DNA of 64,000 nucleotides from Asanoa sp. WMMD1127. GTDB lineage: Bacteria > Actinomycetota > Actinomycetes > Mycobacteriales > Micromonosporaceae. This document shows positions 34,908 to 44,033 of this stretch, one piece after another (within the stretch, counting starts at the first letter, position 1; each line of letters opens with the position of its first letter). The position numbers and the translations under genes were made by a program. Where the stretch lies: positions 124,001 to 188,000 of the forward strand of contig NZ_JARUBP010000001.1 in assembly GCF_029626225.1 (NCBI RefSeq). Direction: 5' to 3'. The notes beneath the pieces were generated by a model. The model searched no databases. It was not told where the DNA came from and was given only the letters and a program-made list of their open reading frames with translations.

Positions 34908-35194
34908 GCGGCGGTTACCTGGACATCGCCGTCTCCGAGGTGCACGCAGCCCGCAACGCGCTGCGCGATGCGCTGATCGCCCTCTACGACGCTGTCGGAT
35001 CCGGCGAATCGCTGGACCCGACGAGCCGGCGGGTCATCTACAGCGAGCTCGCGGGTGCGCGGGAGGAGGCCGCCGTTCTGGTCGCCCTGCTCGCCGACGC
35101 CGGCCGCGGGGCACCGCGGCCGCAACCGCTCCGGCCGTCGGCGGATGACCCCGGCACGCGCCGCGCCGCAACCGCCTGGGCCGTCGGCGGATGA
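34904..35194 (+). CDS. Small helical protein B of the duplicated module
   Basis: A 96-residue protein paralogous to the one at 32381. The shared block runs LDIAVSEVHAARNALRDALI, ALYDAVGSGESLD, RRVIYSELAGAREEAAVLVA. Predicted helical, soluble, unknown family. Here it lacks the N-terminal extension of paralogue A and starts at a GTG overlapping the membrane gene stop. The last 30 residues are a Pro/Arg/Ala tail encoded by imperfect repeats that continue past the stop to about 35250. Confidence 0.65.
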   Translation: MSGGYLDIAVSEVHAARNALRDALIALYDAVGSGESLDPTSRRVIYSELAGAREEAAVLVALLADAGRGAPRPQPLRPSADDPGTRRAATAWAVGG

Positions 35195-35269
35195 GCCCGG
35201 CGCCGCGACCGCTCCAATCACCGGCAGACGATCCCGGCACGGTTGGAGCGCCGGCGAACGTCCAGGTCG

Positions 35270-38200
35270 TCAGGCGGCCCGGACGGGCGCCAGGCCCAGT
35301 TCCTCCGCCCGCGCCCAGACCGTTTCCATCGCCCGGTCCGGGTCGCGGTGGAAGAGGCTGGCCCGCAGGCGCACGAAGACGCAGTTGCCGACGCGTTCCA
35401 GGACCGCCTGCCGGCGCAGTTCCGCCGCGAAGGCGGCCGCGCCCCGATAACGGTCGTCGCAGGCGATCGCCAGCCGGCGTCCGTCGGGAGCGTTGACCAC
35501 GAAGTCGATCTGGTAAGCCCCGAGCCGGAACCGCGGAATCGGCCGCAACCCCGCCGCGGTCAGCCGCCGCCACACCTCGCGGGTGAACTCCGTGTCCAAC
35601 TCGCGCCCGTCGGCCGGTTCCGGCGCCGCCGTCGGCCGGGTGGCGTACGACAGCAGCAACCCCCGCGCGTCGTCCGGGTTCAGCTCGCCCGCGCTCACCG
35701 AGTGGAAGAGGAACAGCTGGTCCCGGGCCCGGGAGGCGGCCACATTGACCCGCCGGTGGTAGTCGCGCTTCGTGAACGCGCCGATTCCGCCGTCGGCGGT
35801 GGCCACCACCGTCGACACCAGCACCACGTCGCGTTCGTCGCCCTGGAACGTGTAGGGGTCGCCGACCCGCAACGACCGCCGCTCGAGTTCGTCGGTGCCC
35901 AGCTCGGCCCGGAGCCGGTGCTGCAGGTAGTCGGCCTGCCCGCTGGTCGAGAGCAGGCTGACCACGCCGATCGTCCTGCCGCGGTAGGCCGGGTCCGCGA
36001 CGATCTCGGTCACCTTGGCCACCAGCGCCTCGGCCTCGGCGACGTTGACCTCGCCGTGCTCCGGCACCGCCACCCGCCGACCGTCCGGGACGTGGATCGG
36101 CACGACGGCGGCGCCCAGCCCGGCCGGCCGGTCGGCGCGCAGCGGCTGGATCTTGCCGTCGTAGTAGGTCTCGCTGGAGAACGCGATGATCGCCGGCACG
36201 CTGCGGAAGTGCTCGGTCAGCAGGATCCGCTGCGGCGAGCGGCGCACCGCGTGGTCGTAGAGGCTGCTCTCGGTGTCGAAGTGCACGGCCGAGGGCACGC
36301 CGGCCGGGGTCAGGTGGGCGCCGATCAGCGCGTTGACCCGGTCGGCGGGCAGGCCGACGAGCTGCGGGCCGATCTGCTGGTCGTCGCCGACCACGACCGC
36401 GCGGTGCGCGAGCCCGAGCACCGGCAGCGCGAAGATGTCGGCCTGCGACGCCTCGTCGACCACGACGACGTCGAACAGCGGCCCGGCGCCGGGGAACTGC
36501 TCGAGGGCACGATCAACCGACATGATCCACACGGGTACGGCGGTCGCCGCCTCGGCCATCGCCCGTTGCGCGGCGGCCTGCCAGTGTGCCGCGGTCTTGC
36601 CCGTCCCCTTGCCGATCTTGCGGAGCGCGGCGGCCCAGTCGGCGAGGGCGGCCTTGCGCCGGTCGTCGAGGGTACGGGCGACCTCCAGCCACGCCGACCC
36701 GACGACCAGCTCGCCGGTCAGCCGGCGCTCCTGGTCACGGGCCCGCTCGAGGCGCCGGCCGAGCTCGTCGTCGCCGACCCCGTCCGCGCCGGTGACCGCG
36801 TCGAACCAGGTCTGCGCCTGCCGCCAGGTCCAACCCCGCAGGGCCGCCTCGCCACTCTCGGGCGCCTCGCCCCGGTCGTAGCGGGCCGCCCAGCGCGGCG
36901 CCACCCCGGCCAGGCGGGCGTGCAGGGCGGCGTACCGCGTGGCATCCGGTTTGATGCTCCACAGTCGACGGATCTCGGCCAGCGCGCCGTTCCAGGCCAG
37001 GGCGTCCTCGGCCGACCAGGCGGCGGCCAGCGCCCGCAGCACGGGCGGCGCGCCGGGCGCCGCCGTGGCGTGGGCCAGCCACCGGGTCATGGCGTCGTGC
37101 TCGGCCTCGATCCGGTCGACGGTGAACACGGCCGCCGCGGCCTCGGTCAGGTCGGCCAGGTCGGCCAGCGTGGGCGGGTCGACGGCGCGGGGGCAGGCGG
37201 GCACGAGCACGGTGAGGTTGGCGCGGAGGGCGGGCCAGCGGCGGCTGTCCCAGTCGAGCGCGTCGAGGGCCTCGGCGAGCAGCCGCCCGGCCCACAGCTC
37301 CGGCTCGACCGCGGCCGGACCGCCGGCGACGGCACCGCCGCCGACCGCACCACCGCCAACCGCACCACCGCCGACCACACCGGGGTATCCCGCGGTCCCG
37401 CCGGGCATCGGCGCGTCCAGCCGGACGCACCACTCCGCCCAGCGGGCGGCGAGCTGGGCGCGCAGCTGTTCGCGCTCGACGGTGGCCACCAGCAGGTCGA
37501 CGTCGTCGGTCGTGCGGGGCTGCTCGCCGTCGACGCGGCAGTCGGCGACGACCTTGGCCAGGTCGCCGTGGGTCAGGCGACGCACCGGCTTGCCGGCCGC
37601 GAAGCGCTCGCGGACCTGAGTGAGGTGCGCCAGCAGGCGGCGCGGCTGGGCGGCGTGCTCGGCGCCGATCTCCACACGGTGCCCCGACAGCGCGGCCGTG
37701 CGCCGGCCGAGCTCGGTCAGCAGCCGCTGGCTGGCCGCCACCTGCTCGTCCCAGACCGCCTGCCAGCTCGGCTCGCGGATGAGCTGGCCGAGCCGGTCGG
37801 TCCAGCTGCCGGCCCGCCGGGCCAGCGTCTCGGCTGCCGCCCGCAGCGCCGCGCCCAGCTCGTCGACCCCGGTCGGGCCCAGGCGGCGGGCCCCGTCGGC
37901 GTCGACGCCGCGGTCGCGGGCCTGGTCGAGCACCTTGCCGGCGTCGGCCAGCGCGGTCCGCTGCGCGGCCACCGCCTCACCCGTCGGCAGCTGCCCGTCG
38001 GCCGGCAGGTCGGCCAGGGCGTGCGCCCGGTCGGCCGGCGACAGCGTCCGCGCCAGGTCGCCGAGCAGCCCGAACTCGGCCGCGGTGAGCGGCGCCGGGG
38101 TGCCCGGCGGCACCGGGTCGGGCACGATCCCGTCGGCCTCGGTGCGGCGTAGCCACTCGCCGACCTCGGCCGGGGACGAGGGCACACCGCGGATCGGGTA

Positions 38201-39616
38201 CGTCGTCGCCTCGCGCTCGGCCACCGCCAGCAGCTCGTCGCGGGCCGCGGTGAACCGGCCCTGCGCGCCGTCGATCTCGGCGGTGATCCGGGCCAGCTCC
38301 TCCGCCGCCGCGGAACGGTCGAGCGTGGCGGCCCGGTCGGACAGCTCGCGGGCGGCGATCTGGAGCTGCACGAGCTGGTCCGCCGAGCGGCCGAGCACCG
38401 CCAGGCAGAGTGGCTGGATTTCGGCCGGCAGCCCGTCGCGGAGCACCCGCAGCGGGTCCTCCTTCTGCGCGAGCACCAGCACGCGCTTGCCGTGGGCGAC
38501 CAGATGGCAGATCAGGTTGCGGATGGTGTGCGTCTTGCCGGTGCCGGGCGGGCCTTGCACGGCCACGGTGCGGTGGGCGGCCAGCCGGGCGGCGATCGAC
38601 TCCTGGGCCTCGTTGGTCGCCATCGGCATGAGCAGGCGCTCGCCCGTACGAGTCCAGGCGTCGGGGTCGTCGTCGGGCATCACCAGCGCGCTCGGCTCGT
38701 GCGCGAGGATGCCGGCCAGCGCGCCGACGCCCGCGGCGCCCGAGCCGGCCAGCCGGTCGCGCTCGGCCTCGAGGAACCGGCGGACCATCCGCTGCCGGGG
38801 ACGCAGGAACAGCACACCGGTGTCGTGCACGTGCGGCTCGTCGAGCGGGTCGGTGCCGTACCGCAGCCGGGGTTCGAAGCCCAGCCGGCGCAGCGCGCGG
38901 GAGGCGAACTCCTGCCGCTCGGCGGCGTCCCACGGGTCGACGTCGACCAGACCGCCCGGGCCGGCCAGGTCGAGCAGGTCGCCGACCCGGCGGTTGTCGA
39001 GCCCGCCCAGCGCGTCGACCTGCAGCCGGGCCGGACCCTGCGGATGCACGGTGACCGTGGTGGTCTCGGGGTCGTAGTCGATCGCGACCGGCGTCGCCAG
39101 CAGCGGGTAGCGGACGGACTCCCCACCGAGCGGCGCGTCGAGGACGGCGTGGCCCCAGACGAGCTCGACCCGGGCCGAGTCGACGTCGACGCGGTAGCGC
39201 AGGTCGTAGAGGCGGTCGTGCAGGGCGCGGGCATCCGCGGCGCGGCGGTGGGCGACCGACCACGGCCGCCACTGTTCGTCCAGCCAGCGGGTGAACGCCG
39301 CCGCGCGCTGCTCGTCGTCGCCCTGCAACGTCGGTGGCCGGTCGGGCGTCAGGTCCCAGACCAGGTGGCGGAGCAACGGGGTCGGTATCGACGGCGGGGG
39401 CGGCGGCGCGGGGCGGCCGACCCGCAGCCAGCCGGCGCCGGGTTGCCGCGGGCCGAGCTCGACCGCCGGATGGGCCGGCAGGTCGTCGTGCCAGAACGCG
39501 TCGCCGGTGGGCACCGCGCGGACCGGCTTGTCGAGCAGGGCCCGCACGGCGAGCAGGTACTCCGCGAGCGCTACGGCGCGCGCGCGGATCTCATGTGGCG
39601 TGTCGGCCTGCTCCAT
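35270..39616 (-). CDS. SF1 helicase with C-terminal Vsr-like nuclease domain
   Basis: A 1448-residue protein. Regions in order: an N-terminal domain (about 1-330); split SF1 (AAA_11/AAA_12, Upf1-like) helicase with Walker A GPPGTGKT at 355-362, a long helical insertion (about 430-1030), Walker B FDVVVVDEASQADIF, DDQQIGPQ, the LTEHFRSVPAIIAF motif and the GDERDVVLVSTVV region; then a C-terminal domain (about 1340-1448) of the MTES_1575/Vsr-like endonuclease fold. There Asp1371 (YQIDFVV) is kept, but the usual IECDG motif reads IACDD (1384-1388), so the catalytic Glu is Ala. Similar architectures occur in defence-associated helicases. A stretch of GGGAV repeats lies within the insertion. Single gene. 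Confidence 0.85.
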   Translation of the reverse strand: MEQADTPHEIRARAVALAEYLLAVRALLDKPVRAVPTGDAFWHDDLPAHPAVELGPRQPGAGWLRVGRPAPPPPPSIPTPLLRHLVWDLTPDRPPTLQGDDEQRAAAFTRWLDEQWRPWSVAHRRAADARALHDRLYDLRYRVDVDSARVELVWGHAVLDAPLGGESVRYPLLATPVAIDYDPETTTVTVHPQGPARLQVDALGGLDNRRVGDLLDLAGPGGLVDVDPWDAAERQEFASRALRRLGFEPRLRYGTDPLDEPHVHDTGVLFLRPRQRMVRRFLEAERDRLAGSGAAGVGALAGILAHEPSALVMPDDDPDAWTRTGERLLMPMATNEAQESIAARLAAHRTVAVQGPPGTGKTHTIRNLICHLVAHGKRVLVLAQKEDPLRVLRDGLPAEIQPLCLAVLGRSADQLVQLQIAARELSDRAATLDRSAAAEELARITAEIDGAQGRFTAARDELLAVAEREATTYPIRGVPSSPAEVGEWLRRTEADGIVPDPVPPGTPAPLTAAEFGLLGDLARTLSPADRAHALADLPADGQLPTGEAVAAQRTALADAGKVLDQARDRGVDADGARRLGPTGVDELGAALRAAAETLARRAGSWTDRLGQLIREPSWQAVWDEQVAASQRLLTELGRRTAALSGHRVEIGAEHAAQPRRLLAHLTQVRERFAAGKPVRRLTHGDLAKVVADCRVDGEQPRTTDDVDLLVATVEREQLRAQLAARWAEWCVRLDAPMPGGTAGYPGVVGGGAVGGGAVGGGAVAGGPAAVEPELWAGRLLAEALDALDWDSRRWPALRANLTVLVPACPRAVDPPTLADLADLTEAAAAVFTVDRIEAEHDAMTRWLAHATAAPGAPPVLRALAAAWSAEDALAWNGALAEIRRLWSIKPDATRYAALHARLAGVAPRWAARYDRGEAPESGEAALRGWTWRQAQTWFDAVTGADGVGDDELGRRLERARDQERRLTGELVVGSAWLEVARTLDDRRKAALADWAAALRKIGKGTGKTAAHWQAAAQRAMAEAATAVPVWIMSVDRALEQFPGAGPLFDVVVVDEASQADIFALPVLGLAHRAVVVGDDQQIGPQLVGLPADRVNALIGAHLTPAGVPSAVHFDTESSLYDHAVRRSPQRILLTEHFRSVPAIIAFSSETYYDGKIQPLRADRPAGLGAAVVPIHVPDGRRVAVPEHGEVNVAEAEALVAKVTEIVADPAYRGRTIGVVSLLSTSGQADYLQHRLRAELGTDELERRSLRVGDPYTFQGDERDVVLVSTVVATADGGIGAFTKRDYHRRVNVAASRARDQLFLFHSVSAGELNPDDARGLLLSYATRPTAAPEPADGRELDTEFTREVWRRLTAAGLRPIPRFRLGAYQIDFVVNAPDGRRLAIACDDRYRGAAAFAAELRRQAVLERVGNCVFVRLRASLFHRDPDRAMETVWARAEELGLAPVRAA
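37333..37377. repeat. Three 15-bp tandem repeats inside the helicase gene
   Basis: Units GCACCGCCGCCGACC, GCACCACCGCCAACC and GCACCACCGCCGACC follow one another without gap and encode VGGGA-type pentapeptides on the minus strand. They form a flexible linker in the helicase insertion and are likely length-variable between strains. Confidence 0.85.
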
Positions 39617-39655
39617 CGCTGTCCGACGGTAACGCGCGGAGGCGAGTCGGGCGAC

Positions 39656-41059
39656 TTATCCCGCCGGCCGGTCGTGCACCAGCTCGCGGACGGCCGCGTA
39701 CTGCTCGCAGATCGCCGCCACCGGGCGGGCGTCGTAGCGCTCGGCCCGGCCGGTCGCCCAGGCCGGCGGCGCGGACTGGTCGGAGACCACCCAGGCGGCC
39801 TGGCGGGCGGCGCCGTCGGCGACGTATTCGCCCGGCGCCGGCACGACCACGCCGCAGCCGAAGACCTCCGGCGCGATGCGACGGACCGCCTCGCTGCGGG
39901 CGCCGCCGCCGATCAGGATCACCCGGTTGACCGCGGCGCCCTCGGCGATCAGCGCGTCGAGGCCGTCGGCGAGCGCGCAGAGCATGCCCTCGACCGCGGC
40001 CCGGGCGAAGTGCGCCGGTGTCGAGGTCTTCAGCGTCAGCCCGTGCACCGCGCCCGTCGACAGTGGCCGGTTGGGGGTCCGCTCGCCCTCGAGGTAGGGC
40101 ACCATGACCAGCCCGTCGGCCCCGGACGGGGCCTGGGCGGCCAGCTCGGCCAGCCGGCTGTGGCTGACGCCGAGCAGCGCCGCCGCGGCGTCGAGCACCC
40201 GGGCCGCGTTGAGCGTGCAGACCAGCGGCAGGAACCGGCCGGTGGCGTCGGCGAAGCCGGCCACGATGCCGGTCGGGTCGGCCGCCGGCAGGTCGGCGAC
40301 GCTGAACACGGTGCCGGAGGTGCCGATCGAGACGACCACGTCGCCGGGCTGGGCGCCGACGCCGAGCGCCGCCGCCGCGTTGTCGCCGGTGCCGGGGCCG
40401 AGCACGGCCCCGCCGGGCAGCTGGCCGGCCCGGCCGGTCGGCGCGAGCACGGTCGGCAGCTGGGGCTCCCGGCCGAACGCCAGCGAGAGCAGGTCGGTGC
40501 GGTAGACGCCGGTGGCCGGCGACCAGTAGCCGGTGCCGCTCGCGTCGCCGCGGTCGGTGCGCAGGTCGGCCAGCGCCCCGGCCCCGCCCAGCTTCCAGGT
40601 CAGCCAGTCGTGCGGCAGGCACACGGCGGCCGTGCGGTCGGCGTTGGCCGGCTCGTGCTCGGCCAGCCAGCGCAGCTTGGTGACGGTGAAGCTGGCCACC
40701 GGGACCGAGCCGACGGCGTCGGCCCAGGCCCGGGGGCCACCGAGCTCGGCGGTCAGGTCCGAGGCGGCCTGGGCCGAGCGGGTGTCGTTCCACAGCAGGG
40801 CCGGGCGGACCACCTCGCCCGACTCGTCGAGACAGACCATCCCGTGCTGCTGGCCGCCGACAGCGACCGCGGCCACGTCGTCGAGACCGCCGGCCTGGCG
40901 GCTGGCCTCGGTCAGGGCGCGCCACCAGGCGTCCGGATGCACCTCGGTGCCCTCCGGATGCGTGGCGCGCCCCTCGCGGACCAGCGCGCCGGTCTCGGCG
41001 TCGCGGACCACCACCTTGCACGACTGCGTGGACGAGTCGATGCCGGCGACCAGCGGCAT
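39656..41059 (-). CDS. xylB: Xylulokinase
   Basis: A 467-residue FGGY-family kinase. The N-terminal phosphate loop is [16 protein letters not shown], substrate residues are in [11 protein letters not shown] and [17 protein letters not shown] carries an FGGY-family Asp, and [13 protein letters not shown] with GTSGTV marks the ATPase core. It phosphorylates D-xylulose to xylulose 5-phosphate. It lies 11 bp after xylA on the same strand; together they feed xylose into the pentose phosphate pathway. Confidence 0.95.
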   Translation of the reverse strand: MPLVAGIDSSTQSCKVVVRDAETGALVREGRATHPEGTEVHPDAWWRALTEASRQAGGLDDVAAVAVGGQQHGMVCLDESGEVVRPALLWNDTRSAQAASDLTAELGGPRAWADAVGSVPVASFTVTKLRWLAEHEPANADRTAAVCLPHDWLTWKLGGAGALADLRTDRGDASGTGYWSPATGVYRTDLLSLAFGREPQLPTVLAPTGRAGQLPGGAVLGPGTGDNAAAALGVGAQPGDVVVSIGTSGTVFSVADLPAADPTGIVAGFADATGRFLPLVCTLNAARVLDAAAALLGVSHSRLAELAAQAPSGADGLVMVPYLEGERTPNRPLSTGAVHGLTLKTSTPAHFARAAVEGMLCALADGLDALIAEGAAVNRVILIGGGARSEAVRRIAPEVFGCGVVVPAPGEYVADGAARQAAWVVSDQSAPPAWATGRAERYDARPVAAICEQYAAVRELVHDRPAG

Positions 41060-41070
41060 GTTGTCTCTCC

Positions 41071-42258
41071 TTAGCGGGCGCCGAGCACGTGCTCGACGGC
41101 GAGCTGGTTGAGGCGGACGAAGCCGAAGCCCTTGGCGCCGGCGGCGTCGGCGTCGAAGTCCTCGTAGGACGCGCGGTCGGCGAGCAGGTCAGCGTGGCTC
41201 TCGCCGGCGCCGACGGTGCTCTCCCGCAGCTCGCCGACCTTGCTGGCGGCCAGCGCCTCCTGCACCTCGGGGTCGGCCCGGAACGCCTGCGCCCGCTCCT
41301 TGAGCAGCAGGTACATCCGCATGTTGGCGGCCGCCGAGGCCCACACCCCGTCGAAGTCCTCGGTGCGGGAGGGCTTGTAGTCGAAGTGCCGCGGACCGTC
41401 GTAGGCCGGGCCGCCGCCGGGCGCGCCGTGCTCGATCAGGTCGACCAGGGCGAACGCGTTGACCAGGTCACCGTGGCCGAACACCAGGTCCTGGTCGTAC
41501 TTGATGCCGCGCTGGCCGTTGAGGTCGAGGTGGAAGAGCTTGCCGTGCCAGAGCGCCTGGGCGATGCCGTGCGCGTAGTTGAGGCCGGCCATCTGCTCGT
41601 GCCCGACCTCGGGGTTGAGGCCCACCAGCTCGTGGTGCTGGAGGCTCGAGATGAAGGCCAGCGCGTGGCCGACCGTCGGGAGCAGGATGTCGCCGCGCGG
41701 CTCGTTGGGCTTGGGCTCCAGGGCGAAGCGGAGGCCGAAACCGCGGTCGATCGAGTATTGCGCGAGGAAGTCGACGGCCTCGCGGTAGCGGTCGAGAGCG
41801 GCCTGCACGTCCTTGGCCAGGTCGTATTCCGAGCCCTCGCGGCCGCCCCACATCACGTAGGTCTGCGCGCCGAGCTCGGCGGCCAGCTCCATGTTGCGCA
41901 TGACCTTGCGCAGCGCGAACCGGCGGACCTCGCGGTCGTTGCTGGTGAAGCCGCCGTCCTTGAAGACGGGGTGGGTGAACAGGTTGGTGGTCACCATCGG
42001 CACGACGATGCCGGTCTCGTCGAGCGCCTTGCGGAACCGGGAGATGTGCTCGGCCCGGCTGCTGTCGTCGGCGTCGAACGGGATCACGTCGTCGTCGTGG
42101 AACGTCACACCGTAGGCGCCCAGGTCGGAGAGCCGGTGCACGGACTCCACCGGGTCGAGCGGCGGCCGGGTCGCGTCACCGAACGGGTCGCGGGCCTGCC
42201 AGCCCACGGTCCAGAGACCGAACGAGAACTTGTCGGCGCGGGTGGGGTCGGCAGCCAT
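41071..42258 (-). CDS. xylA: Xylose isomerase
   Basis: A 395-residue TIM-barrel isomerase of the actinobacterial class I. Motifs are [16 protein letters not shown] at the N-terminus, [12 protein letters not shown] (catalytic His), [25 protein letters not shown] (metal Glu), [18 protein letters not shown] and [18 protein letters not shown] (metal Asp residues). It converts xylose to xylulose with Mg/Mn. ATG with a GGAGGAGG site. A divergent ROK regulator and an AT-rich intergenic operator explain xylose control. Confidence 0.97.
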   Translation of the reverse strand: MAADPTRADKFSFGLWTVGWQARDPFGDATRPPLDPVESVHRLSDLGAYGVTFHDDDVIPFDADDSSRAEHISRFRKALDETGIVVPMVTTNLFTHPVFKDGGFTSNDREVRRFALRKVMRNMELAAELGAQTYVMWGGREGSEYDLAKDVQAALDRYREAVDFLAQYSIDRGFGLRFALEPKPNEPRGDILLPTVGHALAFISSLQHHELVGLNPEVGHEQMAGLNYAHGIAQALWHGKLFHLDLNGQRGIKYDQDLVFGHGDLVNAFALVDLIEHGAPGGGPAYDGPRHFDYKPSRTEDFDGVWASAAANMRMYLLLKERAQAFRADPEVQEALAASKVGELRESTVGAGESHADLLADRASYEDFDADAAGAKGFGFVRLNQLAVEHVLGAR

Positions 42259-42293
42259 GGGAGGGCCTCCTCCAGGAGTGACGTTACGGGCGC

Positions 42294-42323
42294 GTTAATT
42301 TGTTTAGCGGTTGAATTATTTGA
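42294..42323. promoter_or_regulatory. AT-rich island, candidate XylR (ROK) operator
   Basis: GTTAATTTGTTTA and TTGAATTATTTGA lie side by side between the divergent xylA and ROK genes, the only AT-rich stretch in a very GC-rich region. TTAxTTTGTTT-like halves resemble known ROK XylR operators. Controls both genes, by inference. Confidence 0.55.
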
Positions 42324-42347
42324 CTCCGCCGTGGCAGTGTCAAGGGC

Positions 42348-43520
42348 GTGAACGGCCAGTCCGCGGTGCGCCAGGCCAGTGTCCGGGCGCACAACCTGGC
42401 CCTCGTGCTGCGCCAGGTCGCGGCCGCGAGCCGGCCGCCGTCCCGGGCCGACCTGGCCACCCGCACCGGCCTCACCCGGGCCACCGTCTCCGCGCTCGTC
42501 GACGACCTGGTCGGCGGCGGGCTGCTGGCCGAGGTGGGTCCGGCGCCGCGGGCGGGCGCCGGGCGGCCGGCGACGGGCCTCGTGCTGCACGGGTACGGCC
42601 CGGCCGGGCTGGGCCTGGAGATCAACGTCGACTACCTCGCGGCCTGCGTGGTCGACCTGACCGGAACGGTCCGGCACCGCGCCGTCGTGCACGGCGACCA
42701 GCGCCCGCACTCCCCCGAAGCCGTGCTCGCGGCGGTGGCCGACCTCGGCGCCCGCCTGCGCGCGGAGGCCGCCGCGGCCGGCCGCACCGTCGCCGGCGCC
42801 GCCCTGGCCGTGCCGGGCCTCGTCTCGCCCACCGGCCTCGTGCACCGGGCACCCAACCTGGCCTGGCACGACGTCGACGCCGCCGGCACGCTGGCCGGCG
42901 GTCCGCTGGGCGACCTGCCGCTGACCGTCGACAACGAGGCCAACCTGGCCGCCCTGGCCGAGCTGCACGCCGGCGGCCCCGAGCTGGACAGCTTCGTCTA
43001 CGTCTCGGGCGAGATCGGCATCGGCGCCGGGATCGTGCTGCACCGCGACCTGTTCCGCGGCGCCCGCGGCTGGAGCGGCGAGCTCGGGCACGTCTGCGTC
43101 GAGCCCGCCGGCCCACGCTGCCGGTGCGGGGCGCTGGGCTGCCTGGAGCAGTACGCGGGCCAGGAGGCGCTCCTGCGCGACCTGCCGGCCGGCGAGGCGG
43201 GCCTGGCCCGGCTGCGCGACGACACCGCCCTGGCGGGGCTCCGGCTGCCCGCCGCGGGCACCTCGCTCGGGGTCGCCCTGGCCGGCGTGGTCAACATGCT
43301 CGACGTGGGGGCCGTGGTGCTCGGCGGGATCTTCGGGCCGCTGGCGCCGTGGCTTGCGCCGGCCGTGGAGGCGGAGCTGTCCCGGCGGGTGCTGACCTCG
43401 GCCTGGTCGCCGGTGACGGTGCGGGCGTCGGCGCTCGGCACGGCGGCGGCCGCGGTCGGCGCCGGCGGCGCGGTGATCCGGGCCGTCCTCGCGGACCCGG
43501 CCGGTGCCCTCAGGCGCTGA
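42348..43520 (+). CDS. ROK family xylose repressor
   Basis: A 390-residue protein. An N-terminal winged helix (about 20-70, with RADLATRTGLTRATVSALVD) precedes a ROK sugar-kinase-like domain with GAALAVPGLVSPTG, LTVDNEANLAALAEL and the zinc-type GELGHVCVEPAGPRCRCGAL motif (Cys residues). It lacks a separate kinase role and most likely represses xylA-xylB in the absence of xylose. GTG start. The last 11 bp overlap the convergent MarR gene. Confidence 0.9.
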   Translation: MNGQSAVRQASVRAHNLALVLRQVAAASRPPSRADLATRTGLTRATVSALVDDLVGGGLLAEVGPAPRAGAGRPATGLVLHGYGPAGLGLEINVDYLAACVVDLTGTVRHRAVVHGDQRPHSPEAVLAAVADLGARLRAEAAAAGRTVAGAALAVPGLVSPTGLVHRAPNLAWHDVDAAGTLAGGPLGDLPLTVDNEANLAALAELHAGGPELDSFVYVSGEIGIGAGIVLHRDLFRGARGWSGELGHVCVEPAGPRCRCGALGCLEQYAGQEALLRDLPAGEAGLARLRDDTALAGLRLPAAGTSLGVALAGVVNMLDVGAVVLGGIFGPLAPWLAPAVEAELSRRVLTSAWSPVTVRASALGTAAAAVGAGGAVIRAVLADPAGALRR

Positions 43521-43977
43521 GCACGTCGGAGTCGGGCTTGGCCATCGCGTCACCGAAGCCGCTGAGGCCACTGATCAGCGCCTGCCGGGCGGCGGGGGTC
43601 ATCTGGCCCAGCACCTCGCTGAGCCGGCGGCGGCGCTCGGACCGCAGCTCGTCGAGGAGCCGCTGACCCGTGCGGGTCAGGTGCAGGGAGATCTCGCGGC
43701 GGTCGGTGCGGCCGGGGAAACGCTCGATCATGCCGGCGGCCACCAGGCGGTCGCAGAGTCGGCTGGCCGAGGACAGGATCATGCCGAGGCTGCTGGCCAG
43801 ACCGCGCAGGTTTATCCCCTCGAACTCCTCCATCACCAGCATCGCGCGCAACTGTGAACCCGAGACACGGTCGGTCGCGCCCTCGCGGGCCGTGTCCCAG
43901 ACGGACAGCAGCGCCTCGGCCGCGCTGTCGACAGCGGCGGCCTCCGCGGCCACATCGGGTGCATGGTGATCGGGCAT
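43510..43977 (-). CDS. MarR family transcriptional regulator
   Basis: A 155-residue winged-helix protein. The DNA-binding part (about 40-100) includes LRGLASSLGMILSSASRLCD as the helix-turn-helix and RFPGRTDRREISLHLT as the wing. The C-terminal helices dimerise. It is convergent with the ROK gene and divergent from the phosphatase at 44034, which may be its target. Ligand unknown. Confidence 0.92.
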   Translation of the reverse strand: MPDHHAPDVAAEAAAVDSAAEALLSVWDTAREGATDRVSGSQLRAMLVMEEFEGINLRGLASSLGMILSSASRLCDRLVAAGMIERFPGRTDRREISLHLTRTGQRLLDELRSERRRRLSEVLGQMTPAARQALISGLSGFGDAMAKPDSDVLSA

Positions 43978-44033
43978 GGTGGGAAAACCCTACAACGGCG
44001 GCGCCGGTCGCCACCTCGCCGAGGGGACCAACG

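Noticed and set aside
35243-38152. Long plus-strand open frame opposite the helicase gene (969 codons)
   Set aside because: Antisense of a real gene with a complete helicase motif set; the translation has no recognisable motif.
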